The notes: generated from the letters alone by a model not told the origin. Shown: positions 32,965 through 43,288, numbered from the stretch's first letter. The stretch is DNA of 64,000 bases from Bog-756 sp963776225 (GCA_963776225.1 CAVZLL010000001.1:744001-808000), one strand, 5' to 3'. Translations and numbers: made by a program.

Positions 32965-35900
32965 GTGGCAATCAGGACATTCGATGTCACTAGGCGCATT
33001 ACAGCTCGTCATGTTCTAGGTCTGATACTTGCGACAGTACTGATCGCGCCGACAGCAGCGATTCTTCAGTCCGAACCCGCATTAGCAGCCACCGGCGGGG
33101 ATATCTCAACCATCGCTGGAAACGGCACGGCCGGCTATAGCGGCGACGGAAACCTCGCAACGGGCGCCGAGTTGAATTTCCCAAAGGGCGTGGCGGTAGA
33201 TTCTGAGGGAAATCAGATCATCGTTGACTCGTTCAACGACCTGGTGCGGGTGGTGGCGGTGTCCGCCTCCAATCCCGGCTACCTCCTCAGCGGCTGTTCT
33301 GGGAGCTGCCCCACCGGATCCATCTGGACCGTAGGGGATATCTACACCATCGCCGGCACTGGGACGCCCGGGTACAACGGCGACGGGATCTTTGCAACGA
33401 CCGCCCAACTCGGTGATAACCCCACCCTTGTTTCGGTGGATCCCGAGGGTAACCCGGTAATCGCTGACTTTAACAGCAGCCGGGTACGGGTGGTCGCGGT
33501 GTCCGCCTCCAACCCCGGCTACCCGCTCGGCGGCTGCAGTGAGACCTGCGCCTGGACTCACGGGTATATCTATACCATCGCCGGCACCGGCACGGCCGGG
33601 TACAACGGCGACGGGATGCTCGCAACAAACGCCGAGCTCGATGCTGACAACGGCGTGGCGCTCGATGCAGAAGGCAACGTCTATATTGCTGACTCTGTCG
33701 GTAACAGGGTGCGGGTAGTGGCGGTATCGCCGACGAACCCAGGTCTGCAACTAAGCGGCTGCAGCGGAACTTGCACACCCTGGACTCAGCAGGACATCTA
33801 CACCATCGCCGGCGACGGACCCACTAATACAAACGGTAACCATCCGTACAATGGCGACGGCATTTCCGCCACGGGTGCCCAGCTCAACTATCCCAATGGC
33901 GTCGGGGTAGACCCAATGGGAAATGTCCTCATTGCGGACTCGAACGACAATCGCGCCCGGGTGGTGGCGGTGTCCGCCTCCAATCCCGGCTACCCCCTCA
34001 GTGGCTGTCCTGGGAGCTGCCCCACCGGATCCACCTGGACTGTGGGGTTCATCTACACCATCGCAGGGACGGGCACAGCAGCTTACAACGGGGACGGTCA
34101 ACGGGCCACGAGCGCTGAGATCGCCTTCCCGATTGACGTGCTGTCAGATGCCCAGGGCAATGCGATCATTGCCGATACCAACAACAGTCGGGTGAGGGTG
34201 GTTGCAGTGTCGGGGTCGAATCCCGGATATCTACTCGGTGGCTGCTCCGGTACGTGCACGTGGTCCGTAGGCAATATCTACACCATTGTCGGAGATGCAA
34301 TAGGTGGGTACAACGGCGACGGCATTCCGGCGACGAGCGCCGAGATCAATACGCCAAACGGCATCGCGGTCGATCGCGAAGGAGACATTTTCGTCGCAGA
34401 TTACGGCAACAGCCGCGTCCGTGAGGTAACCACCCTCTCCGTGACCGAGACGCTCGAATCTCCATCGCCGATCAACCTTGGCTCTCACGAGGCCGTATCG
34501 GCCACAATCCATGGCAACCCCGTAGGTGGAGCCCCTACGGGTTCGGTGGTCTTCTACGTCTGCGCTCCGCCGGCCACGTCGTGCAACAACGTGTCTTACA
34601 AGTGGAGGAGTCCTCGCGTCACAGTCGGGACCGTGTCAGGAGACAACGCCACCTTCACGCTCCCGGCACCTGGATATCCCCCGACGTCCGCAGGGCAATG
34701 GTGTTTCGCTGCCTATTACACCTCCGACGAACCCGCCGTCTACAGCGGTGGGAATGACCCCGGCTCGACGGACGGTTGCTTCACTGTTGACGGCTCGCCG
34801 CCCGTCTCCATCACTGCAGCCGGAGGAACGCCCCAGTCCGACCTGTTGAACTCCCCTCTCGGCCAGGATCTTGTAGTAAGCGTCACCGACCAGAACGGCA
34901 ATCCGGTTGCCGGTACGGCCGTCCAGTTCACCGTCAACGGATCTGCGAACGGTGCCTCGGGATCGTTTTCCGCGGCAGGGTCGACCTGCAGCGCAAACGG
35001 GGCGTCGAGTCCAAGCGCTACCGAGTACTTTGCCTTGACCGACTCGGCGGGGTATGCCCGGGTGCCTGCGTCGTGTTTTACGACGAACGGCAGATCAGGG
35101 TCTTACTACGTCACTGCAGATCCGACCGCTGGTCCGACGAACGCCACGACGACATTCGGCCTGTCCAACACGGCGGGGACAAGTACTCCGTGCAGTGTTG
35201 TGGTTACGACCGACTGCACCAATGTGATCGACGCGGGAAGCATTCCTGGGTCTCTGGGTCTCAGCTTCACCAGCATCCCCGACTACGCGCGCCCGTCAGG
35301 TGGATGCACCGTCGCGAATGCCGAGTCGACCCAAGACGCGACCCAGGACATCTACGAGCTGCTCAACGCCATCCCCCCGGGAAACGATGCCAAACCGGTC
35401 GAGGTCAACTTCGACGCAGGAATGTGTTACGTGCTCGATGGGACCGTCTACATGAGAGGACTCCAGCACGTGATCCTCAATGGAAATGGCGCCACCTTTG
35501 TCCAGGTGCCCGGTGAGACAGTGTCACTCACCGTGGGAGGTGGAACCACCGCCCAGGGGGTCGTCACCCCCGGGCAGTCCTTCGTCTCCGACGACTCGGT
35601 CCACCTGACCCAGGCCTATCACTACAACGGCACCAACCAGGCGATCCCGGTAACCGGTCACGGTATTCCGGCCGGAACGTTCGTCGGAACTGTCGTGGGA
35701 ACCACGGCAGGTGCCACGTACCCCTATATCGCCGGCTTCACCCTGGTTAACGCGAGCGGTCAGCCTGTCTCCGCAACAACAGCGTCCGGGCTCTATGGCC
35801 CGATACCGGAGCCCGACACGGCCGCTGAGCTCGTTGCGGCCCAATCCCAGTCGAGCGTGCCGGAGATTGTCCCCCGACCAGTGGCCCCCTACTGCGGCTC

Positions 35901-38900
35901 CTCCATCGATGGCGGATCAACCAATGCGATCGGGGCGCTCAACAGCTTCAACGGGTACGACCAACCGGCGAGCCAGCAGACGAGTCAGGCTACGTCGCTG
36001 CCAACCGCGTTCATGTGGTTCGTCGAAGGTGGGTGCCATCTGGAGATCGAGAACATGAACATGGTGGGCGCGAGCGACTACTCGGGGAACAACCTGCCTT
36101 CGTCTGCGATCCAGGTCGGTGGTGCCCAGGATGTGCTCATCACCGGGAACTCGATCAGCCACCCCTACGGCGACTGCGTGACTGTGACCGGACTGGATGA
36201 GCCGGGTAACACGAGTGCCGCACCACTTCCGCAAAGCTGGCCGTCGGCCAACGTCACCATTTCGGACAACATGTGCAACGCGCCTGGACGAGATGCGTTC
36301 TCCCCGATCTTCGCCCAAGACGTCACCGTTGGTGGTACCACGACGCCCACCGACTGCACGATGGTGACATGGGCTGTCGGAAATCCGGCCACCGGCAACT
36401 GCGTCGTCTCGCCGTACGATAACGGGATCGACATCGAAGCAGACGGCGGAAACGTTGCGCCGAGTGTGCTGGCTGGCGGTGCGACGTCGGGTCAGGTCAA
36501 CATGTTGATCGAGGGCAACAACTTCTACCAACGGAACTCTGTGGGCGGAATCGGAGACGTCGTCAGTGCGCAGACCACCGCCCAGCTCCAGAACTTCACC
36601 CTCATCGACAACAGCGTCCAACAACTCAAATCCGTCTTCAGCGCCAAGTGCTCGATCCGTGACTCGACCACTCACACAGTGTGTGGCACGGACAGCAATG
36701 GCAACTACCTCGGGGCCTACCTGGGTCACGACATCACCATCAGCGGCAACACCGGGGCTGAGGCTCCTCTCCAGCCAGAGAATGGCAACCTGAAGATCGA
36801 AGGCATGACAGACGGTCTGGTCTCGCTCAACACCACGCCCATGTGCGACAGCACGTCCGGTGCCGTGTGCTGGCCAAAATGTTCAAGTACCTACTGCACG
36901 GTCAGCCAGGAACAGGCTTGTCAGAACGGGTCCACGACCTGTCAAGTGTACGAGGACCCGTGGACCTTCCTGTATACCGGGCAGGCTGTTGACAACGCGC
37001 AAGCAGATCCCTTGGGCCAGGGAATCTACGGCGGCTCGGTCTTCTCCTGGAACAACCAGCTCGACGGCAACCAGGTGCGCCAGGTGGCCGCAGCGGGGCA
37101 CACCATCAACGGAGCGCCGGGGGCAGAACCGACCATCCCGATCATCACCGACGGCACAAAGGTGACAGGCGGCACAACCTCTGGGGACTCGGCGTGCGGC
37201 GACGTAGACAGCACGGGCTACCAATTCGACGGTACGGGGAACACGGCAAACGAGGGCGTGTCCAACACGGCCATCACCGGCACTGCGACAACAGGGGTCG
37301 CGTTTCCGAACTGCCCTTCTGCGGGGAGTGTGCCGAACGTGCCGACGGTGGCCAACGTGGCCACCCCCCCGGCTCTTCCAGGGATCAGCGGGGCAACCAC
37401 GACCAACGGCCCGATCCACCTCACGGCGACGAGTAAGAGCTCTGCCCCAATAGACCACGGACTCAATGGCGCCCCAGTGGGGGAGAGCACGGCGAGCTCG
37501 ACCCCTCCCAAGGCGGTCAGCTGCACGGGGGTGGCCGGCTCAGCCAGCTTCAATCCGCCACTCTCGAACACGTCGAGTTCGGCGTCAGAGATGGCAATGC
37601 TGAACCTGTCACTCTCTGGTTGCTCCGATCCGAGCGATGCCTCCGCGCCGACCAAGGGGATCGCAGACAGTGTGTTGCCGCTTCCGACCAACAGCTGTAC
37701 CAACCTGTCCTCGTCCATCTCTGCTCCGACCGACGTCGCGGTCAGCTGGGACGGGTCGACGGGGAACCAGGACACGGGCGCCCTCACCCTCTCAGGGGTC
37801 ACCGGATCGACGAGCGGCCACCAAAGCTTTTCTCTCGGGGGTACGGCATCAGGTGATCCCGGTGCGACCCTCGTCTCGAGCATGACGCAAGCGGCGGTGT
37901 CGGCCGCTTGCGGATCCGCCGCCGGGTTGCCTTCGCTGAAGCTGATCTCGGGCACGTTCCGGGCACCCTTTGACTCTCCGCCGGTCACAGTTCCGGCCAC
38001 CCCCTTCGGCGTCCAGGGCCTTCCGGGCAACCAGCAGGTCACCGTCTCCTGGGGTGCTCCCACCACGAGCGGGGGCTACCCGATCACCGGCTATACGGTG
38101 ACAGCGTCTCCCGGGGGAAGCACTTGCTCGACGACCGGAGCCACGACCTGTGTCGTGACCGGGCTCACCAACGGCACTCCCTACGCGTTCACTGTGGCTG
38201 CCGTCAGCGCGGTCGGCCACAGCGAGGCTTCGCCACCGTCGACCCCTGTAACGCCCACTCCCGCCACGAACCAACTCCGCGGGGACATCTACACGACCAC
38301 CGGGACCGGCACCGCCACCTATGCCGGGGACGGTAGCGCGGCAACGGGAGCGAAGCTCAATTTCCCGAAGGGCGTCGCGGTCGATGGCGAAGGCAACCAG
38401 CTGGTCGTGGACAACGGCAACAACCGGGTCCGGGTGATCGCGGCGTCGGCTGCGAACCCGGGCTACCTCTTGAGCGGCTGCAGCGGGCCCTGTACGTGGA
38501 CACCTGGCGACATCTACACGATCGCCGGCACCGGTACGGCTGGCTATAACGGTGACGGGATCTCCTCCACCAGTGCCGAGATCGACGACCCCGCCCTTGT
38601 GGCAGTCGACACCGAAGGCAACCCGCTCCTCGCGGACTTCGGCAACAACCGGGTGCGGGTGCTGGCGGTCTCCGCTCCCAATCCCGGCTACCCGCTCGGC
38701 GGCTGCAGCGGAACCTGCACCTGGACACAGGGCGATATCTACACTGTCGCCGGGACCGGCACCTCCGGTTACACCGGCGACGGTGTCTCCGCCACGAGCG
38801 CCGAGCTGGACAGTCCGAACGGTGTGTCGCTCGACGCCGCGGGGAACCTCTACGTTGCCGACACCGGAGGGAATCGGGTGCGGGTGGTGGCGGTTTCGGC

Positions 38901-40155
38901 CTCGAACCCCGGTTACTCCCTCGGAGGTTGCAGCGGGACCTGCACCTGGACCGTTGGTGACATCTACACCATCGCGGGCGACGGCCCTGCTGGAGGGTTC
39001 GGTGGTGGAAGCTATAACGGCGATGGCATCCCTGCGACTGGTGCCGCCCTCAACTGGGTGAACGCTGCGGTGCAGGATGCCGAGGGCAACGTCATCCTCA
39101 CCGACTCGCTCAACAACCGGGTTCGGGTGGTTGCAGTGTCGGCATCGAACCCCGGCTACCCGCTCGGTGGCTGTAGCGGGACCTGTACCTGGACGGTGGG
39201 GGACATCTACACCATCGCCGGTACCGGCACCGCGGGGTACACGAGCGACGGCGTTGGCGCCATCAGCGCGGAAGTCGATTTCCCGGTCGCTGCGTTGGTC
39301 GACGGCGAGGGCAATCCCCTCATCACCGACACGACCAACGACCGGACCCGCGTACTCGCGGTGTCCGCCTCGAACCCCGGCTATCCGCTCGGTGGCTGTA
39401 GCGGGACCTGTACCTGGACGGTAGGAGACATCTACACCATCGCCGGGACCGGCACAGCCGGGTACAACGGCGACAACCTCCCGGCTCCGGCCGCCGAGCT
39501 CGACAACGTGAACGGCATCACACTGGACGCTAAGGGAAGTATCTACCTCGGCGACACCAGCAACAATCGGGTTCGCGAGGTCGTGATGACCAGCACGGTG
39601 CCCTCCGCGCCGGGGGTCGGATCGGTGGCCACCGGCAATGGGTTGGCACGGGTTGCATTCACCGCCCCCTCCAACGACGGCGGGAGCCCGATTCTCGCCT
39701 ACACCGCAACCTGCGCATCGTCCAATGGGGGTGTAACTGGTTCCCAATCGAGCGGGAGTTCACCAATCTCGGTGCCGAGTCTCACTAACGGGAAGCGCTA
39801 TACCTGCGAGGTCTCTGCGACAAACGCGGTCGGTACGAGCGCGTCGTCAGCTGCATCGGCCTCGATCGTCATCGGTGCGCCCGCCCCGCCGACAGCTGTC
39901 AGTGCAGTCAAAGTAGCGTCTGGGCAGCTCAAGGTCACGTTCTCTCCCGGCGCCAACAATGGTGCAACCACGACCAGCTATACCGCGACCTGTACATCGA
40001 CAAACGGTGGAGTCACCGGATCGGCTTCAAAGAGCGCCAGCCCGGTGACGGTGACCGGACTGACGACGGGAAAGACCTACCGATGCACGGTCACCGGTAC
40101 GAACGCACGAGGTGTCGGCAGGCCATCGAGTCCATCGGCAGGGGTTACCCCGTAG
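32965..40155 (+). CDS. Giant secreted protein: NHL propeller, Ig-like, beta-helix, Fn3, NHL propeller, Fn3
   Basis: This 2396-aa protein starts at GTG 32965 after AGGAGG. A signal peptide (VLGLILATVLIAPTAA) ends near residue 41. Six NHL-type repeats fill residues about 43-490, each with 'GDIYTIAGTGTAGYNGDG' and most with a Cys pair in 'GGCSGTCTW'. Next are an Ig-like domain (490-610), a Big_1-like domain (615-735) and a pectate-lyase-like beta-helix (about 770-1400). A less clear region (1500-1665) and an Fn3 domain (1675-1767) follow. A second set of six NHL repeats (1771-2209) and two Fn3 domains close the protein. No membrane anchor or sorting signal is visible. It is likely an extracellular adhesin or polysaccharide-binding protein. 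Confidence 0.85.
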   Translation: MAIRTFDVTRRITARHVLGLILATVLIAPTAAILQSEPALAATGGDISTIAGNGTAGYSGDGNLATGAELNFPKGVAVDSEGNQIIVDSFNDLVRVVAVSASNPGYLLSGCSGSCPTGSIWTVGDIYTIAGTGTPGYNGDGIFATTAQLGDNPTLVSVDPEGNPVIADFNSSRVRVVAVSASNPGYPLGGCSETCAWTHGYIYTIAGTGTAGYNGDGMLATNAELDADNGVALDAEGNVYIADSVGNRVRVVAVSPTNPGLQLSGCSGTCTPWTQQDIYTIAGDGPTNTNGNHPYNGDGISATGAQLNYPNGVGVDPMGNVLIADSNDNRARVVAVSASNPGYPLSGCPGSCPTGSTWTVGFIYTIAGTGTAAYNGDGQRATSAEIAFPIDVLSDAQGNAIIADTNNSRVRVVAVSGSNPGYLLGGCSGTCTWSVGNIYTIVGDAIGGYNGDGIPATSAEINTPNGIAVDREGDIFVADYGNSRVREVTTLSVTETLESPSPINLGSHEAVSATIHGNPVGGAPTGSVVFYVCAPPATSCNNVSYKWRSPRVTVGTVSGDNATFTLPAPGYPPTSAGQWCFAAYYTSDEPAVYSGGNDPGSTDGCFTVDGSPPVSITAAGGTPQSDLLNSPLGQDLVVSVTDQNGNPVAGTAVQFTVNGSANGASGSFSAAGSTCSANGASSPSATEYFALTDSAGYARVPASCFTTNGRSGSYYVTADPTAGPTNATTTFGLSNTAGTSTPCSVVVTTDCTNVIDAGSIPGSLGLSFTSIPDYARPSGGCTVANAESTQDATQDIYELLNAIPPGNDAKPVEVNFDAGMCYVLDGTVYMRGLQHVILNGNGATFVQVPGETVSLTVGGGTTAQGVVTPGQSFVSDDSVHLTQAYHYNGTNQAIPVTGHGIPAGTFVGTVVGTTAGATYPYIAGFTLVNASGQPVSATTASGLYGPIPEPDTAAELVAAQSQSSVPEIVPRPVAPYCGSSIDGGSTNAIGALNSFNGYDQPASQQTSQATSLPTAFMWFVEGGCHLEIENMNMVGASDYSGNNLPSSAIQVGGAQDVLITGNSISHPYGDCVTVTGLDEPGNTSAAPLPQSWPSANVTISDNMCNAPGRDAFSPIFAQDVTVGGTTTPTDCTMVTWAVGNPATGNCVVSPYDNGIDIEADGGNVAPSVLAGGATSGQVNMLIEGNNFYQRNSVGGIGDVVSAQTTAQLQNFTLIDNSVQQLKSVFSAKCSIRDSTTHTVCGTDSNGNYLGAYLGHDITISGNTGAEAPLQPENGNLKIEGMTDGLVSLNTTPMCDSTSGAVCWPKCSSTYCTVSQEQACQNGSTTCQVYEDPWTFLYTGQAVDNAQADPLGQGIYGGSVFSWNNQLDGNQVRQVAAAGHTINGAPGAEPTIPIITDGTKVTGGTTSGDSACGDVDSTGYQFDGTGNTANEGVSNTAITGTATTGVAFPNCPSAGSVPNVPTVANVATPPALPGISGATTTNGPIHLTATSKSSAPIDHGLNGAPVGESTASSTPPKAVSCTGVAGSASFNPPLSNTSSSASEMAMLNLSLSGCSDPSDASAPTKGIADSVLPLPTNSCTNLSSSISAPTDVAVSWDGSTGNQDTGALTLSGVTGSTSGHQSFSLGGTASGDPGATLVSSMTQAAVSAACGSAAGLPSLKLISGTFRAPFDSPPVTVPATPFGVQGLPGNQQVTVSWGAPTTSGGYPITGYTVTASPGGSTCSTTGATTCVVTGLTNGTPYAFTVAAVSAVGHSEASPPSTPVTPTPATNQLRGDIYTTTGTGTATYAGDGSAATGAKLNFPKGVAVDGEGNQLVVDNGNNRVRVIAASAANPGYLLSGCSGPCTWTPGDIYTIAGTGTAGYNGDGISSTSAEIDDPALVAVDTEGNPLLADFGNNRVRVLAVSAPNPGYPLGGCSGTCTWTQGDIYTVAGTGTSGYTGDGVSATSAELDSPNGVSLDAAGNLYVADTGGNRVRVVAVSASNPGYSLGGCSGTCTWTVGDIYTIAGDGPAGGFGGGSYNGDGIPATGAALNWVNAAVQDAEGNVILTDSLNNRVRVVAVSASNPGYPLGGCSGTCTWTVGDIYTIAGTGTAGYTSDGVGAISAEVDFPVAALVDGEGNPLITDTTNDRTRVLAVSASNPGYPLGGCSGTCTWTVGDIYTIAGTGTAGYNGDNLPAPAAELDNVNGITLDAKGSIYLGDTSNNRVREVVMTSTVPSAPGVGSVATGNGLARVAFTAPSNDGGSPILAYTATCASSNGGVTGSQSSGSSPISVPSLTNGKRYTCEVSATNAVGTSASSAASASIVIGAPAPPTAVSAVKVASGQLKVTFSPGANNGATTTSYTATCTSTNGGVTGSASKSASPVTVTGLTTGKTYRCTVTGTNARGVGRPSSPSAGVTP

Positions 40156-40265
40156 CGTATTTGAATACAGCGTTCTCAAGCTAAGGGTAGATTCTGGCAA
40201 CCGGGGTTCATGATCGCCGTGGCGGTTGTGTAATCGCGTCGAGGGCGGTGTTGAATGAGTAGGGT

Positions 40266-40310
40266 CAGTCGGCCCGGTCGGTTCGGTGGGCTAGCGACAA
40301 AACCAAAACC
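40266..40310 (+). repeat. Partial copy of the dispersed intergenic repeat
   Basis: The sequence GGTCGGTTCGGTGGGCTAGC followed by GACAAAACC matches the left half of the repeat seen at 53109-53230 and 58700-58808. The right half with TTCCCAC motifs is absent. Confidence 0.5.
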
Positions 40311-40522
40311 TCTGGGGTGATAGGAACATCTCCGAATCCGCTTCACGCGCCATTTGCTCCGATTTTCGCACCTATCCCGGCATGTCGCCTCCGAGCGCAG
40401 CCCGCCTCACCCGACATCACGGGTAGGGCTCAGCGCTACCCCGAACCAGAGCGAACAGGTGAGTCTTGTCCACACCCCTCGGGGCAGGCGCTCGCAGGGC
40501 AGAGGTCGATCCGCGATCACTG

Positions 40523-40660
40523 ACGGGAGCAGTCGGCTGAAGCTGGCGAGCAAGGCTCGGTCTCGTGGCTCGAGGCCCGGACGGTTGATCTGTCGTCGGA
40601 GCGCGGCGACTTCTGTTGGAGGATGACGACCTCGATGATCAGATTCCGGGAGGCCGTGTC
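40523..40660 (-). pseudogene. Remnant of an integrase-core (IS3/IS481-like) transposase
   Basis: On the minus strand one frame gives 'NLIIEVVILQQK', and after a shift another gives 'AALRRQINRPGLEPRDRALL' and 'ASFSRLLP'. Together they match the N-terminal region of integrase-core transposases with the pattern 'LRRQ-RP-L-DRALLA-SRLLP'. Both ends and the catalytic DDE domain are missing. The assignment is by pattern and needs a database search. Confidence 0.55.
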
Positions 40661-40806
40661 GGCATCATGACCCGGCACCAGCCCCCTCAGCAGCTGAGAG
40701 CGCATGCTGTGTACCGTCGTCAACCGCGAGATGAGGACTGAGCTACCTCGTTACCTCAGGCGGGCCAGTCGGGGCTGGTACGAGGGGCCCAGTGGGACCC
40801 TACGAT

Positions 40807-42063
40807 ATGGCCATGCGAGCGCTCATGTACGGAGTGGAGCCGGAGGTACAGCCCATCGTCGAGACGGACAACCGCTTGTTGCGGATGCTCGCCCGGACGC
40901 CGACCCGGCTCATCGATATCGACGAGCCCGCGTTCCTCCGCCCAGATTGGGTGGTGACCAGGCCGAGACTGGTGGGGATCTGCGGGTCGGAGTCCAAGGC
41001 GGTGTTCCTCGACTACGCCAGCCTGGTCGACCCAGCCAACGCGTCGGGAATGCAGCAGAATCCGATGAAGGGTTTCGTTTCGATGCCCCACGTTATGGGC
41101 CACGAGGTAATCGCCGAGGTGGTCGCGGTCGGTCCCGAGGCGAAGGGGCTCGAGCCGGGGGACCGTGTCGCCCTCAACCCGTGGCTCACGTGTGTCACCC
41201 GAGGAGTGTCGCCCGTCTGCCCGGCGTGCGAGGCCGGTGACCTGAGCCAGTGCCACTCGTTCGGGAAGGGCTCATTCGCGCCAGGGATCCACATCGGCAT
41301 GTGCGCCGACGTCAACGGGGGGTTCGCCGACCTCATGCCGGCCCACGACTCGATGCTCTTCAAGGTGCCGGACACCTTGAGTGACGAGCAGCTCGTCTTC
41401 GCTGACCCGTTCGCGGTGTCACTCCATGCTGTCACTCGCCATCCGCCGCAGCCCGGCAGCAAGGTGCTGGTATACGGTGCCGGGGCACTCGGGCAGTGCG
41501 CTGTCGCCATCCTGAGAGCGCTGCATCCGACAGTCGACGTGATGGTCGTGGCCCGGTTCGACGCGCAACGCCGGCTGGCCGAGGCCTTCGGCGCATGCAC
41601 CGTGCCCCACGAGCCGCGACTGGAGCTCATTGAGCGGGTTGCGGACTGGTCAGGCGGCATACTGCAACCGGCTGACGGGCTCCCCATGGCCTTTCCGGGC
41701 GGCATCGACGTGGTCTACGACACGATTGGGGCAGCCGAGACCTTGGAAGTCGGTTGCCGCGTGCTGCGCGCCCGAGGAACCCTCGTGAAGCTGGGTATGC
41801 ATGGCGCCGCCAAGTGGGACGACACGCCGGTGTACTCCAAGGAGATCACCTATACGGGTTCCAACGCGTTCGGGATCGAGGAGGTAGACGGCGTGCGCCA
41901 ACACGGCATCGCCCACTTCCTGGACATGGTCGGATCTGGCCGGATCGACCTGACATCGATGCTCACCCACACGTTCCGCCTTGAGGAGTGGCGCGAGGCC
42001 TTCACCGTGCTGGCCGACCAGGAGACGTCAGGGGCCATCAAGGTCGCGATCGACAGCCGCTAG
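40807..42063 (+). CDS. Zinc-type alcohol dehydrogenase-like (MDR) oxidoreductase
   Basis: This is a 418-aa medium-chain dehydrogenase/reductase. Catalytic-zinc residues are present in 'GICGSE' and 'VMGHEVIAEV'. The structural-zinc lobe is 'VCPACEAGDLSQC', with three Cys where four are usual. The Rossmann motif is 'VLVYGAGALGQCAVAIL'. The ATG at 40807 was chosen; the ATG at 40813 is equally possible. It is longer than typical ADHs because of an N-terminal extension (LRMLARTPTRLIDIDEPAFL). The substrate is unknown. An SDR gene follows 138 bp downstream in the same direction, so both may serve one pathway. Confidence 0.85.
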   Translation: MAMRALMYGVEPEVQPIVETDNRLLRMLARTPTRLIDIDEPAFLRPDWVVTRPRLVGICGSESKAVFLDYASLVDPANASGMQQNPMKGFVSMPHVMGHEVIAEVVAVGPEAKGLEPGDRVALNPWLTCVTRGVSPVCPACEAGDLSQCHSFGKGSFAPGIHIGMCADVNGGFADLMPAHDSMLFKVPDTLSDEQLVFADPFAVSLHAVTRHPPQPGSKVLVYGAGALGQCAVAILRALHPTVDVMVVARFDAQRRLAEAFGACTVPHEPRLELIERVADWSGGILQPADGLPMAFPGGIDVVYDTIGAAETLEVGCRVLRARGTLVKLGMHGAAKWDDTPVYSKEITYTGSNAFGIEEVDGVRQHGIAHFLDMVGSGRIDLTSMLTHTFRLEEWREAFTVLADQETSGAIKVAIDSR

Positions 42064-42201
42064 GGGCCCCCAGGCTTCCGCCCCGGAACGCTCCGGGCCG
42101 ATCGTCGGTGAAGCAGGCCCGACGCGAGACGCCGGCTCGCCGGCACATGGGCATCGATCGTACACAACACAACGGACAGGACTCTGCGCGACACTTTGAG
42201 C

Positions 42202-42975
42202 ATGCAACGCTTCCAGGACAAGGTTGCGATCGTGACGGGTGCAGGCTCGGGAATCGGACGTGCGACCGCCCGCCACCTCGCGGCCGAAGGTGCTGCAGTG
42301 ACTATCGCCGATATCGACGAGGCGGCCGCCGACACGACCGTCGAGTTGATCCGTACCGATGGTGGAACCGCCCGCGCCCAAGCCACCGACGTCGCCGAGC
42401 CCGACGCAGTTGAACACATGGTCGCCGATACCCTCACCGCATTTGGCGGTCTAGATCTACTTCACAACAACGCTGCCGCAATCAACCTCAGCTTCACCGA
42501 CCAAGATGTCGTCACCATGCAGCTCGAAACCTGGCACACGTCGATGCGCGTCAACCTCGACGGCGTCATGCTCGGCTGCCGCTTCGCCATACCCGCCATG
42601 CTGGAACGCGGAGGCGGAGCGATTGTCAACACCGCGTCCGTCGCGGCAACCTACGGCAGCCGCTCCCTCGCTGCCTACGGCACCAGCAAGGCTGGCGTCG
42701 TGGCTCTTACGCGCTACGTGGCCACCGCCTACGCCGACCGCAACATTCGCGTAAACGCTGTCGCGCCTGGTGTCGTCGTCGACCGCGGTCTCCAGGAATC
42801 GCTCGGCGGCCCACTCGGCGAGACTCTCGCATCGATCACCGAAGGTCACCTCGTCGGCCGACTCGGATACCCAGAAGAGATCGCCACGGCCGTCGCATAC
42901 CTCCTGTCCGATGATGCGGCATTCGTCACCGGCCAGACATTCACAATCGACGGTGGATACACCGCACATCGCTGA
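42202..42975 (+). CDS. Short-chain dehydrogenase/reductase (SDR)
   Basis: This is a 257-aa classical SDR. The cofactor motif is 'VTGAGSGIGRATA', followed by 'LHNNAA', the catalytic Ser in 'NTASVAATYG', 'YGTSK' (Tyr and Lys) and 'INGG'-like 'FTIDGGYTAHR' at the end. 'IADIDE' after the first beta strands suggests NAD rather than NADP. The start at ATG 42202 is uncertain because no ribosome site is obvious; TTG 42196 is possible. It reduces or oxidises an unknown alcohol or ketone. Confidence 0.9.
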   Translation: MQRFQDKVAIVTGAGSGIGRATARHLAAEGAAVTIADIDEAAADTTVELIRTDGGTARAQATDVAEPDAVEHMVADTLTAFGGLDLLHNNAAAINLSFTDQDVVTMQLETWHTSMRVNLDGVMLGCRFAIPAMLERGGGAIVNTASVAATYGSRSLAAYGTSKAGVVALTRYVATAYADRNIRVNAVAPGVVVDRGLQESLGGPLGETLASITEGHLVGRLGYPEEIATAVAYLLSDDAAFVTGQTFTIDGGYTAHR

Positions 42976-43288
42976 ACGCGAGTGGTAACAGGGCGAGAGG
43001 GCAAACTTCCTCTCTGAAGGGAACTTGTCACAAACCTCGCAGACTGTCAGCCGATTGGGCCGGCAAGGTCAGCCGCCCCTTCCACCCTTCGATTGTCGTC
43101 AGCAGTGGGCAACCATCGAGGAGCCCGACGACCGACGACTTGAGCTTCAGGAGCCGGCGTCCTCTTGGCGCAACGCCCTTCGGGCACGCTGGGCTTTGTC
43201 GGTGTGAGACCCCTGGTTTTGTCGGGAGTCCTCGGTCGGTCGCTTAGTCAGTTGGTTAGTCGGTCCCCGTGATCGTTGGGCAATTCGT
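42976..43288. other. 313-bp intergenic region
   Basis: No gene was recognised. A stretch at 43195-43267 contains GGTTTTGTCGG and GGTCGGTCG, resembling pieces of the dispersed repeat but not in the right order. It separates the SDR gene from the converging diguanylate cyclase gene. Confidence 0.45.

Larger units (their letters stand above)
40156..40806. other. 650-bp gene-free region with repeat and transposase relics
   Basis: It contains a half copy of the dispersed repeat (40266-40310) and a decayed integrase-type transposase fragment (40523-40660, minus strand). No intact gene was recognised. The start of the alcohol dehydrogenase-like gene follows. Confidence 0.6.

Noticed and set aside
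37849..39747. A 632-codon minus-strand open frame opposite the giant NHL gene
   Set aside because: It is a shadow of the second NHL block with repetitive Gly/Arg/Val content and no family pattern.
43195..43267. Possible further copy of the dispersed repeat
   Set aside because: GGTTTTGTCGG is present, but the neighbouring GGTC units are in the wrong orientation and the TTCCCAC boxes are absent.
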